Shown: piece by piece, positions 48,269 to 58,227 of the stretch
How positions within the stretch are numbered: the first letter of the stretch is position 1
How the letters are laid out: the number at the start of each line of letters is the position of its first letter
NCBI GenBank assembly: GCA_022453515.1
Contig: JAJNNY010000078.1
Span: forward strand, 81,684 to 145,683
Length of the DNA stretch: 64,000 nt
Reading direction: 5' to 3'
Origin: Astrocystis sublimbata
Taxonomy: Eukaryota > Ascomycota > Sordariomycetes > Xylariales > Xylariaceae
Made by a program: the position numbers and the translations under genes
The notes under the pieces: model-generated
The model's database searches: none
The model's input: the letters and a program-made list of their open reading frames with translations, nothing else
Told to the model about the DNA's origin: nothing

Positions 48269-49449
48269 TGTGACTTGGACGACGGCACGGTTCAGGATCT
48301 AGGTCGAAATCGAGATCGATACAGATTCGAAGCAGAAAGGTCGGTGTACACTTGAAGCCCAAGGACACGACATAAAAAACCAGTGGTGCTTGACGCTTTT
48401 CTATATTTCACGCCAACCTGCCGTCTCCCTTTGCGCTCCGTGTCCACGCCGCCCCGGCCCGATTCTTGTCATGCCTAACGCTGTTCTTCCACCATTAAAG
48501 CCACCGGGCCCGAGCATATTTGGAGTTACACGGCCCGCGATTCCAGCATTGCGCGTCTTGGACGCTCATGTAAGCAAGCTGGTTTGGGAAGCAACATATT
48601 GAGGGTCCTGTCTGGCGGACAGCCATTCAAGATCACGATGCCACTTGATTGCGACTGGCCGGTGACGTAAGAAACAAGAAACGATCATGATCCGTCCAAA
48701 AGTAGTAGCATCGGAGGGAGCACGACGTTGTATTTCATGCAGCTGCGGCGCGGTGCGGCGCCCGTCGCTCCGTTGGCGCTGGTGCCCCGAGGCTCAGAGA
48801 TGCTCCAGTCACGTCGCTCCGGCTAAATTGATGGATGCAGCTGCTGGGCCTTCATGAAACTTGTGCGAATGTTGCTTTATCGCCATTCATGCCTTTCAAT
48901 CTACACAAATCATCAGATCATCAACTTTATCAAAGTTTTGAAACTCTTGTAACCTGCCTCTTTAGGATCTTATTCATATATGAGGGCAGACCAAATTTCG
49001 CTTTCGTAAAGACTTGAATCATTCAGTGATATGATCAAAGGTAGAAGTTAGAAACTTGAGAGGGGGTATTAAGACAGTACATAATCAAAAGAGGAGACTG
49101 CTATCGGAAACATACAACATGCGGAACTTGTTGGTTGTCACCAACTTGGAATCACATGGCGGGAAGCAATTAATTAGAACGCAATAGAGAGCAAATGCTA
49201 CCGACAGATCAGACTCTTCGGGGCTAGGCTAGGTGACCTAGCCTAGTACCTGCAGAACAATGGAATACCTTGGGAGGTAATTAGATACAGCCCTTTCTTC
49301 CGATTATCTTACAATTCCCCATCTTCATAGCGATTGCTGCAATGACTTGCATACAAACCACAGAAGCCAGCTCCTTTTCTATTGTTTGCCGAAAACCTAA
49401 GGATGAAGCCCGTGATGTGACGCAGCAACACTTTTGGATGCCAGAGGTA
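48269..49449. other. Promoter side of the AA9 gene and gene-free DNA
   Basis: No gene seen. The first few hundred bases are the likely AA9 promoter. The segment 49225-49250 contains a GGCTAGGCTAGGTGACCTAGCC imperfect palindrome. Nothing else was found. Confidence 0.45.
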
Positions 49450-51338
49450 CTAGTCAAACCTCATCTTCTTTCGCAGAGGGAGCCCAGGCTCAGCAGAGAG
49501 TTGTGCCATCCCATCCGAGACACTAGCAGGATCGGTGAATATACCAGGTATCGTGTCTTCTCCACCCTTGAAATACATCTTCAGTGAGCAACTCATCTCC
49601 TTGTCATAGCTCGGACCAAGAGTGGTCTGGCTGTTTTGGCCACCTTCGTTGCCATCCAATTCGGCATGAGTGTATGAACGCAATGCATTCAGTCGACGTG
49701 AGAGAATAGCGATAGTTCGAAGATGCCAAGCGATGTGATCAGCCATGTACACTTGGGCGAGCCTCTCTTCCCGGGGATCAGGTACGTATAGTGCAGTTCC
49801 GTCTGGTGTAGCTGCATCAACCTCAACTCGCTTCATATCGATGCTTCCCAGTGCAGGTTGGCCTGTCCGAATGAGATGTTTATTATAAACATGACGAGCC
49901 TCTCGAGCAACATCCCGTGAACAGCAGAGAGGACATTCGCCAAGAGGTCTGGGACTCGGCATTGTCGACTGTTCTGCGAGTGCTTCAAGCTGTGGAGCCG
50001 TGAATCGATCCATATGAGATCTTTTCATGTGCTCTTCTAGCAGTTGTCGACTCTTGAATAGTCGGGCCTCGTGGTAGGTGTCACAGAACCATACCTTGGC
50101 GCTATTGTGTATGACCCTCGCCCAGCTCTCAGAGTGAAATTTATTCATATGACACAACCAGCCCGCGTCTGTAGGAAATTGATATTTCAAATGGTCACAC
50201 TTCTCGGAGATACATATGTATGGTGTCTCAACGTCGTCGATGTAGTACCTGTTTTTGGTTTATTAGTATGATTATTCGATTTGATCCAGACCAGTTCTAA
50301 ACATACATCCACCATAGGCTTTCTTCGTACTCCTCCTTTTCATCGCTCTTAAAGCTGCATTGGCATTCTTCGACGTCTTTCTCGATATCTTCTTTTGGAC
50401 ATTCGAGGTGATTATCTTGCAGACAGTCGTCTTCGGGAGGCAAAGTGAACATCGCTTTTCTGCTCGGAGGACTGCTCGCAGTTGATGGCCAATATGTCAT
50501 CGCTTGGACATTAGATGATGCTGTCTCTGGTAATGGCACCTCTTGCAAGTCGAGTACGATCTCTTGTTCTGGGTCTCTACCGTATTCGGCAGTAGAAGGG
50601 TTGCATAGGTGATTCCCGACTATGTGATCCTTTGAAGAGTCGTTGTGCCGACCTTCTCTGGAAGTGGATGAGTCTACTAGGTCACCAACATTGGCATCGC
50701 CTCCTTCCGAAAGCTCAGATTTCAATCGCAATCTCGAATATCGTAAAGACATTGAACGACCTAGAAGAGCCTGTAAGCTCTCAGCGGCATCAGGATACAG
50801 CGATCTGATGGCATCACAAGATAGATTCTCAAAAGAACGGTGCGCTTTCGTTTGCGAAACCGGTGCTCCTTTTGGATAAGGATCAGTCATGGATATTTGA
50901 CGGATGTCGTGCCATATACACTCCAATCTGTCAACACACTTTTTGTTGGCAAAACGAATATCGCTCAAACGTGATAGATAAAGCTTGGCACGTTTGGATT
51001 TCAAGGCCCCTATAATTATATGACGAGTCAGCGAGAATGATGGCTACACCGGGGAAAGGAAACAGACATTCCATCAGGTTTTCTTTCAACGCCTCCAAAA
51101 CCTCAATGATCAGAGCTTTTATGTCTGGGCTTTCTCTCAATCGCATATCAAGAGAGGGAAATTGCTCGTCAAACACACCCGATTCTTCAACCCAAGTATC
51201 GAAGACCCAATATTGGTGTTGCATATCCCACAGCAGGTCCTTGAGAACTTTATGCTCTGAAAAGCCAAATGAGAGATTCTTGCAAAAGAGGTCATTGCAC
51301 TGCTCGGCCAAAGACCATATCGTAGGTGTTTCCTCCAT
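49450..51338 (-). CDS. C2H2 zinc-finger protein of the AcuF-like fungal type
   Basis: Three exons on the minus strand, 51068-51338, 50307-51009 and 49450-50248, give 590 residues. The N-terminal part (about 1-125) is helical, with FGFSEHKVLKDLLWDMQHQYWVFDTW, a sequence type that opens many fungal regulators of this family. A long acidic, Ser-rich linker follows (about 130-315). The zinc-binding region spans about 335-440. It has C..K-C-D..L and W-L-C-H-M paired with H-x4-S-W, then VWFCD...LEEHMKRSH, then GECPLCC and AREARHVYNKHL. This arrangement is found in proteins commonly annotated as 'oxidoreductase acuF-like, C2H2 type'. The first intron uses a weak GTCTGT donor. The function is not established for the family; a nuclear or innate-recognition role has been proposed on domain grounds only. 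Confidence 0.82.
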
Positions 51339-52468
51339 TGGAATGATGAGGTGTAGACGGAGTGCTCAGAGTAGGCGTCAAAAGATGTGGGAAAAATACC
51401 AACAGTAGAGATCAGAGCTGGCTCGTGTTAAGGCCTTATCACTCAGAATCTGATAGGTTATCTTGATGCCATGGGAAGCGTAGCACATAACTTGCCCCTT
51501 GCATGCGAGGCTCCCTGTTGAAGCGCGTGACACCAATGACGAGCATCGCTCAAATAAAGGTCGATACGAGCATGAAGGCACATTGCTTGGCTTGAGATAA
51601 AGCGATGTATAGAAATGCAATCGATCCACAAGCTCTCCTTCTTCGTTCGCGACAGGTGGCTGGCTACATATGTAGCTAATGTGGCCAGCCGCGTGCGAAA
51701 GGGACGGCATCTCCTGGTGCAAGAACTCTATGTTCTACGAAACATGAAAGCTGCAGTGTAATATCAACAACGTGGTTTCTGTAACTTGCAAAGCTAAATC
51801 TCGAAGTCAAGTCAAAGTGAGCCCTGTATTAAACCATTTGACACACAGACAATACTGTCGGTAAGCCATGCATTCCTACTACTGACGACAGGGATTCTTG
51901 TTTAAGTCTATATGTCTAAGAGGGGAGCTGGTCTTGATGATCATGATTCTCACAATGATCAATTTGATCATTCTCCGACGGCTTAAGCCAACGAACAACT
52001 GGTATTTATCAGCGAAGCCTGAAGACATAGGGGAAGTGTCGCGCGTAGATTAGCAAATGCTTGAGGAATATTCGGAATAAACGGTGGTATTGCACCCCGA
52101 GTTGCGACGGCTCTTGGGGGCCATTGTATCTTTATCACGTATTAGGCGATAGACGTAACGTTGACGGACCAAAGCCGAACATTTTTTCGTTCAAGTTGAG
52201 ATCCTCCCCTCCTTTGGCGGACTGGTAAGGGCTAAGAACATCATAACAGCACTACATACCTACCTGGTAGTTGCCAAGCTATACTGACCAACTGCCATCG
52301 CCTTATAATTTTTGAGATATAACAATACACAATATTCCCATGGGCTGTTTAAGTGTCCCAACTTGAAGCCTTTGTGCTGGGGCCAAACGGCCAAATAAAG
52401 CCGGCGTCAGATGCACTGTGCTACTAGGTATGTTTAGTACTACCGATGCAAAGAGAGCGTGCTGTGTA
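51339..52468. other. Gene-free stretch between divergent genes
   Basis: No gene seen. It separates the divergently transcribed zinc-finger and DUF7728 genes. An AAGTGTCC-like motif at about 52350 (TAAGTGTCCCAA) resembles the arm of the palindrome at 52469-52559. Confidence 0.45.
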
Positions 52469-52559
52469 CCTGGCACGAGGGGGTAACATTAAGTGTCCGG
52501 GTTCACATCGACTTACACTCAACTACACCGGACACTTAATGTTACTCCCACGGGCCTGG
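52469..52559. repeat. Imperfect palindrome with 32-bp arms
   Basis: The left arm (52469-52500) and the inverted right arm (52528-52559) match at 28 of 32 positions. The inner 18 bases (52483-52500 and 52528-52545, GTAACATTAAGTGTCCGG and its complement) are perfect. The loop is 27 bases. With one gap the similarity seems to reach a few bases further out, to GTGC on both sides. No clear target-site duplication is visible. It could be a small foldback or MITE-like element, a hairpin RNA, or a binding-site pair. Confidence 0.85.
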
Positions 52560-53004
52560 ACAAATTGCACTATTCAGACAAGAAAGTAACCCTGCAAGGA
52601 ATCGAAACTACCCGAAATAGTTTAGCGAATGCGAGATAGCTGCCAAGCACACTGCCGGACAATCCTTATCAGGTGTTGCATAGCGCGCCCGCGTTCTGGA
52701 GACGCTGCGAAATAGGGGTCCGCCCAGGCGGGCTAGGTAGGCGGTGCTTGCCTGCGAAACCCCCACTCCAGGCCCCAGGCGGGCCAGGCCCCCAGGGCAG
52801 CGAGCCAGCGGGATGGCGAGACAGGCGCACCCGTCGTCGTCATCAGCAGCTGAAACACAACCACATTCCATCCTATCCGGCCAATCCTCAACAACAACCT
52901 TCAATACAACTGGAATCTTCAACCTTCAACCTACATCACCCGACGCAAATCCACCAATAGATACCCAACAGCACCATATTGCGCATAGAAGCGCACAATC
53001 CAAC

Positions 53005-54180
53005 ATGCAACTGCCTTCCCTTGTCGCCGCCGCCGGCCTGGTGGCGGCCGCGACCGCCCTCTTGCTGCCACCCGACCTCCCCGTCGCCAACGACGACTCC
53101 ATCACCACCCTGCCCGTGCCCACCAACATCAACGAAAAAATTGATCCCGCTGTCCTGAGCGCGGCCATGAGCCAGACCATCGACCTGAACTGCCCCGGAT
53201 GTCTTCAGTTCGGTCGCAAGCACTTCAAGGAGATCCCGAGCCATCTGAAGCTCACCTTCGACATCGAGAATACCGACGGCCCCGACGGCCCCGACCGCCT
53301 GACTCTCAACGGCTACGAGCTGTACCCGAACTCGGTTCCTTTCCAAGACACCCTCACCGCCCCTGTCCTCCCCAACGTTATCGCGCGACGTACCGGCGGT
53401 CCGCGCTTCCGGGGTGGCCTCGATCGACCCGTCAAGAACCAACCCCTAGGCTTTGCCATGGGCACCAGAGTCGAGGCCATCAACGAGGATTCGAACGTGA
53501 CCCTCATCAATGTCGAGGTTCAGATCATCCAAGTCGGCGACATGTTCATTCCATCCATCCCCAATGTCCAGCTTAAACTGCTCAAGTCACCCATCGGCAA
53601 GCTTGCCATCGGCTCTTTCATAAAAACCGGCCCCACCACCGGAAGCAACACGGAATGCGCCACCAAGCTCTGCAGGTGGAAGGCTCTCTTCTTCGAGAAG
53701 CTTTCCAGCCTCGTCAAGGGCTGCCGTGGCTCCCAGCGCCATCAATCAGCCCAGCCCGGTCATAGCCACGGCCCCCATCACATGAGCCAGGGTTACAGCT
53801 GGAGACACGCCTTCATGGTCTTCGTCACCCACATTCTATTCCCCATCATGATCGGCATTGTTGCCGGTATCTCAGCTAGCCTGTAAGTCTCCCCTCTATG
53901 ATGAAACATATCATGATAGATGCTGACTATGAATAGTATCGGTATGCTCGTCGGCACTCTTATCGTCTTCCTCTGGCGTACATTCGTGCGCCGCGGTGCC
54001 TGCAAGAACTCCCACAGATGCCGCTACGCTCGCAAGGCGGCTAGCCACGAGCGCGCTGTCGATGAGGAGAAGTCTGGGCTGCTCGATGCGCAGGAGGACC
54101 TCGAGGCTCCACCCGCCTACATCGAATCCACTACGACTACGATTGTTGTTGACGACAAGAAGCTCGAAAATGAATCTTAG
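53005..54180 (+). CDS. Secretory-pathway membrane protein of the fungal DUF7728 type
   Basis: Two exons, 53005-53882 and 53937-54180, give 373 residues. The start at 53005 is preferred over an in-frame upstream ATG at 52744 because it opens a good signal peptide (LPSLVAAAGLVAAATALLL). The lumenal part has a CPGCLQFG motif (two Cys, about 67-70), a beta-rich segment with DPDGPDRLTLNGYELYP-like sequence, an N-glycosylation site (NVT) and a Cys pair near 222-226. A long hydrophobic span (about 270-306) crosses the splice site, and the tail is cytosolic and acidic with EEKSGLL and APPAYIES. The family is widespread in ascomycetes and uncharacterised. A plasma-membrane or secretory-pathway protein is inferred. 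The PPAY motif in the tail resembles a WW/Nedd4 docking site, which suggests ubiquitin-driven turnover but does not prove it. Confidence 0.85.
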
Positions 54181-55288
54181 ATGAGCGGTTGACGGATCGA
54201 AAGATCGACTCGAGAGACGTCGGGTTACAGATGATTAAGAATGCTTGCTTTTCACTTGTATCATTATGCACGCAGGCCTGTGTGTGAGAAGCAGAAAGTC
54301 TTGTAGAGATGGTGTACTATGATTGCAGAAACTGGGCAGGACACTCCTTTGATTTTGGATTTCCCCTCCTATATCTAGTAGTTTTCTTTTAGCTGGCTTT
54401 GGAACCAATATACATTCTTTTACGGCCAGCGCATGTTCGAATAGTATCAGCCAAGTACTTTGTACTCAGTCTTTTCTTCGCATTACCAATAGTGATTAAT
54501 TAGTAGTTAGGTACCTGCTAGCTGGCTGTATCCGGCCGCGCGTCGTCCCGTCAGCAGTTCAAGTTACATGCAGCTCTGTTCCCAAGTGCTTACCTCTTGC
54601 GCCCGTCCTCCGACAATGTCCGTCACTTGCTGTGATTATGTACCGCCTCGGGGCATCTGTGGGGTCAACTAATGGGAAAGAGCTTGAAGAGGACATGAGT
54701 AAAACTGGGAACTGTTAGCTGTTGTCGTCGTGCTTGTCAAATGCAACGATGTCTTTACCTGGCCGACATGTATTACATAGATTTTCACTACCTACCTAGG
54801 TATGTAACACCAAAAGTGACCTGCAGCCTCCTCAACGATGTATTTGATAAAGCGACAACCGAATTCGCCCACGTTAGTTTCGGGCATGCTGCAAGTCCAA
54901 ACATGTTGCCAAAGACGAAAGGAGCGTGTAGGATAACCCCTGGTTCACTGGGGCTACCCGCCATTGTCCCCCACTTATTGCTGCTGGTGTGATGATAGAC
55001 TTTCATCTTGAGTTGTACAATGCGTTCATGCTGTTGCCACAGATCATATACCTGCCTAACTTTCTTGCCCCCAAGTTTTGCGTATATTGTGCCGCGACCA
55101 TGATTTTGACGCTCGTGTTGTTGGTGCGAAAAATTGCCATGAATTCCAGTCCAGGTCATAGATTATGCTTCGTCAAAACAAGAGCCTCACGAGAAAAGAG
55201 AGGATAACGAAGTACAGATGTGGTTGGTGTATGTATGGTATGTATGTATGCATGTACGGAAAAAAAAAAGAAGAAAAAAATAAATGAT
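54181..55288. other. Gene-free stretch downstream of the DUF7728 gene
   Basis: No gene seen. Open frames at 54741-54992 (+) and 54788-55159 (-) overlap head to head and show no family resemblance. A-rich DNA at 55259-55282 abuts the tRNA-like element and supplies its Pol III terminator on the minus strand. Confidence 0.45.
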
Positions 55289-55414
55289 GGCCAACGTAGG
55301 AATCGAACCCCCCAGGTCCAGCCTACGCATCGCTAAGTAAGGATATTACACACAACGCTGGCCCCAACCGCTAGGGTAAGGATACTGTAATCGCTAGACC
55401 GCACCAACTCGGCC
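55289..55414 (-). ncRNA. tRNA-like Pol III element 2
   Basis: This 126-bp unit, read on the minus strand, aligns along its length with the element at 22654-22769. Shared blocks in order are GGCCG, TGGT, CTAGCG, CAGTA, TTACCC, AGCG, ATATC, TTA, TAGCG, GGGGGTTCGATTCC and GGCC. The B box is perfect; the A box has C instead of T at its first position. T-runs follow the 3' end. The acceptor arm pairs at six of seven positions if G-T is allowed, but the interior does not form a standard anticodon arm. It contains a duplicated TAAGGATA-type motif on the plus strand. See element 1 for possible identities. Confidence 0.6.
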
Positions 55415-55686
55415 AATTGGGTGGACAAGTAAACTCTTTTATAAGGTTGGGTAAGGTACCTGATGGTTGGTTTGCTGGTGGGGGGCAAGGGGCAAGGGGT
55501 TCCTAAGTAAGTAATTACACGGATCACGCGGTATGTAAATGCTCATAGTGCATCATCACTGAAGCTCATATTTTGTTCAATTTGTTTCTTCAGTTCGTGC
55601 GCTCATTACATGGTCATTGTAGCATGATGTGAATCCAGTGTGGTCCCCCCCCCGTTTCATCAGATTTGTAAGATAAGAAACCCGGA

Positions 55687-58227
55687 TCAACTACCAGAAT
55701 CATGTGTTGTCGTTGCAGTGGTACGATTGGTTTGGTCATCGTGGGCTGGAATTTGGTCATTATGCCCATGGTTGGCCAAGTTGACCTCTGAACCCTCGCT
55801 GGAAACACTCGAAACACTAGGCCGATTCGACCCTATTTCTTCGGCGTTTATTGTTATTTCAGTGATATTCTGGAAATCAAGGGGAAGGAGTAGGCGAGGT
55901 TCGTTGGTGCTGCTGACTGATTCTTGTTCTGGATCACTGCGTTGGTAATCTTTGATATCTCCTTGTGCACTTAGGACAGGATGTTCCGGGTCGGTGAAGT
56001 CTATGCCTGCTAAGAAGACGTCCGGCTTTGTGATGGGGATATCGTCGGTGCAGCTCGACCACGTCTGGAGTCCTAACTCCTCGTGCGCAAGCCGATGCAG
56101 CTGAAGACTGCCGTTCGTCATCCACTCGAAGTGTGCATACGGCCGATACTTTTTGTATCGGTAGAAACAGTTGAGTAGTGGCTCCAACGCATATGCTACG
56201 ATTATTATCACCGCTCCAGTCACAAAGGCGAATAGTAGCCCAAATAGACTGAATGATGTGTGCTCTGAGCTTCGGATGATCTGCTACCGCTGTTAGCCTC
56301 GGAGAATAGGTAGCGCATCTTGAAAAGGTGGTGTTGGTGTACCTGGCTTTTGCATAAGTTCCTCTCCTGGTCATTGAGGGGTGGTGAATGGAATTCGGGA
56401 GAATATACGCCATACACGGAGCCTTGGGCGGTGGATACGACTAAGAGATGTTAGAGTTCAACATCATTGTTTGGTTGCATATCCCCAACATACTAGAATC
56501 ATGTTAGCCAGGACTGTTATGACGATAGAAAATTATTCTTTTTGGGTTGGGTGCTAGGTTCGAGAACAATCCACATACCATGAAGCCTGTACTGACGCCA
56601 AAATAGTGTGCCACCACCAAGTTACGTCCAACTGCCACTGATTGCGGGGGATCGGCCATTGGACATTCAACAATTGCGCCTGTGATTTCAGGGATTTCGC
56701 CCCCAAGAATCCAATAAGCTGGGCAAGAATGGTAGGATTCTGTTGCAGGATCTGAGCGGGCCACAAGAAGCGAGCCTTGGACTTATCGGGAGACGATGGC
56801 CGAGGTGGGCTGGCGAATTCCTCTTCTGACACGTTGAATAAGGGCCCAGCGCCGTAAAAGGAGTCGAACAGACTCGCGAGCGGGCCACAATGTGATTCAT
56901 CACTTGGACTGGCCGAATCGCACCATTGCCATTGCTCTACGCATCCCATGGGCGATGACGCGATCTCCGGTATGTATGACGGGTGATATCCTTTGCCAGC
57001 TAAGGTATATAAATCCGGAGCACGTTGGGTCGCGCGATACCAATCGTCATCCATCCGCTCGCTGAACACAACTCCGTTCCCGGATAGGAAGACAAGTGTT
57101 GTATCGCCATCGAGTCTCGTGAGCTCCGGAATAAGCTTGGCGAACCCAGGCAGGACCTGGCCTTGAGCTCGGACAGACTCTGCGAAGCTGGTCATACGAT
57201 CGTGAATTAGCTAACAACATTGACAACCGTCGACATCATGGGACGCTCACCTCACTCGATAATTTGACCCTGACAACAGGTGTCGTCCACCCCGAGGGTA
57301 CTGGTAGTCGGAGTCCTCTACATCATAGAGATATTCCTCGACGGTTTGGTTATCGATCGGCCCTACGAGATTGCCACCATAGTAAAATCTAGCGTGCCCG
57401 ATTCCTTGCTCGTCAACGACATGATCTGTATAACCTTCTGTTTCCAGGGGAGCGCAGTGTAAGACGTATCTCCACCCGAAGCCAAGACCAGCTGGGAGGT
57501 TCAGCCCTAGTTCATCGTTGCCAATGTACCCCGTATCTAAGCGCACATTTGAATCCTGGTTTCGGCAGATTTTGTTGTCGAAGGGACATGAGGCGTTGTA
57601 ACTTGCTGATGAGGTTTTCAAGGCAGTGCGAGCAAACTTGTTGCATGCCCCTGTGATATTCTTATTCTCATTGTCCTCGTAGCATTGCTGTGCGTAGTTT
57701 GCTGCATCGTTCAGTTTCCCCGAGACATCACTGTAGGTGAGGGTCGAGTCTGATCCGTCTCCGCCATCCGGGATGGCACAATTGGGGGCGGAAATCAGGA
57801 CTTCGTCTCCCACCGCGGTTGAAATGCTTGAGGAGAAACCACTTGCAGCTGTAAATGCAGCTATACATATAACTGCGAGCAGAAGCGTAGGTAAGAACCC
57901 CGCGAGCTTCCTGTTGGGTAGCTTCCTCCAGGCCCAGAGAAGCGTCAGGGTGGTCCATAACGCAGCTTCGGGTGCCGTGGAGTTACGCAGAATAATTTGA
58001 CGCTGGTGGTGCGTTGTTTCCCGGGGCTGTGAGGTTGAGTAGCATCTGTGGAGACAGAGGCAGACAATCCTCCAGAATCGAGACGCCACAAAGCCGACGA
58101 AAACAGCCGTGAAGGCAATGAGAGGATTCCCTGATTCCCTTGTTATTGTGAGGGTCCTGCCAAAAACCGGCCCTCGAGACCAGTTGGTCCAGGTGCCGAT
58201 GTAAACACCGCTATCCATATTAGTCAA
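55687..58227 (-). CDS. Fungal multi-spanning membrane protein, often mislabelled 'cytochrome P450 protein'
   Basis: Clear minus-strand exons are 57256-58227 (324 codons), 56579-57210, 56343-56440 and 55687-56280. The N terminus (MDSGVYIGTWTNWSRGPVFGRTLT) and RFWRIVCL are hallmarks of a large uncharacterised ascomycete family. Hydrophobic spans lie at about 34-60 and 105-130. Next comes a Cys-rich extracellular part with several N-glycosylation sites, a WWWHTILASVQ segment (near 530), and a last span FGLLFAFVTGAVIIIVAYAL in the final exon, followed by an acidic Ser/Thr-rich tail. There is no haem-binding Cys motif, so it is not a P450. The junction between 56579 and 56440 does not keep frame with any good donor and acceptor pair: exon 2 ends in phase 2, while exon 56343-56440 needs phase 1. 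A small exon at 56494-56513 or a one-base lesion could explain this. Function unknown. Confidence 0.75.

Noticed and set aside
49450..50190. The last exon of the zinc-finger protein as a separate gene
   Set aside because: The frame continues through a GTATGT...CAG intron into the upstream exon, and the joined sequence WWMYYIDDV fits a single family protein.
52744..53004. Upstream in-frame ATG as the start of the DUF7728-type protein
   Set aside because: It would put 87 low-complexity residues before a signal peptide that starts exactly at the ATG at 53005.
54741..55207. Overlapping frames on both strands (54741-54992, 54788-55159, 54989-55207)
   Set aside because: They are mutually antisense and overlapping with no family resemblance. 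None has splice partners.
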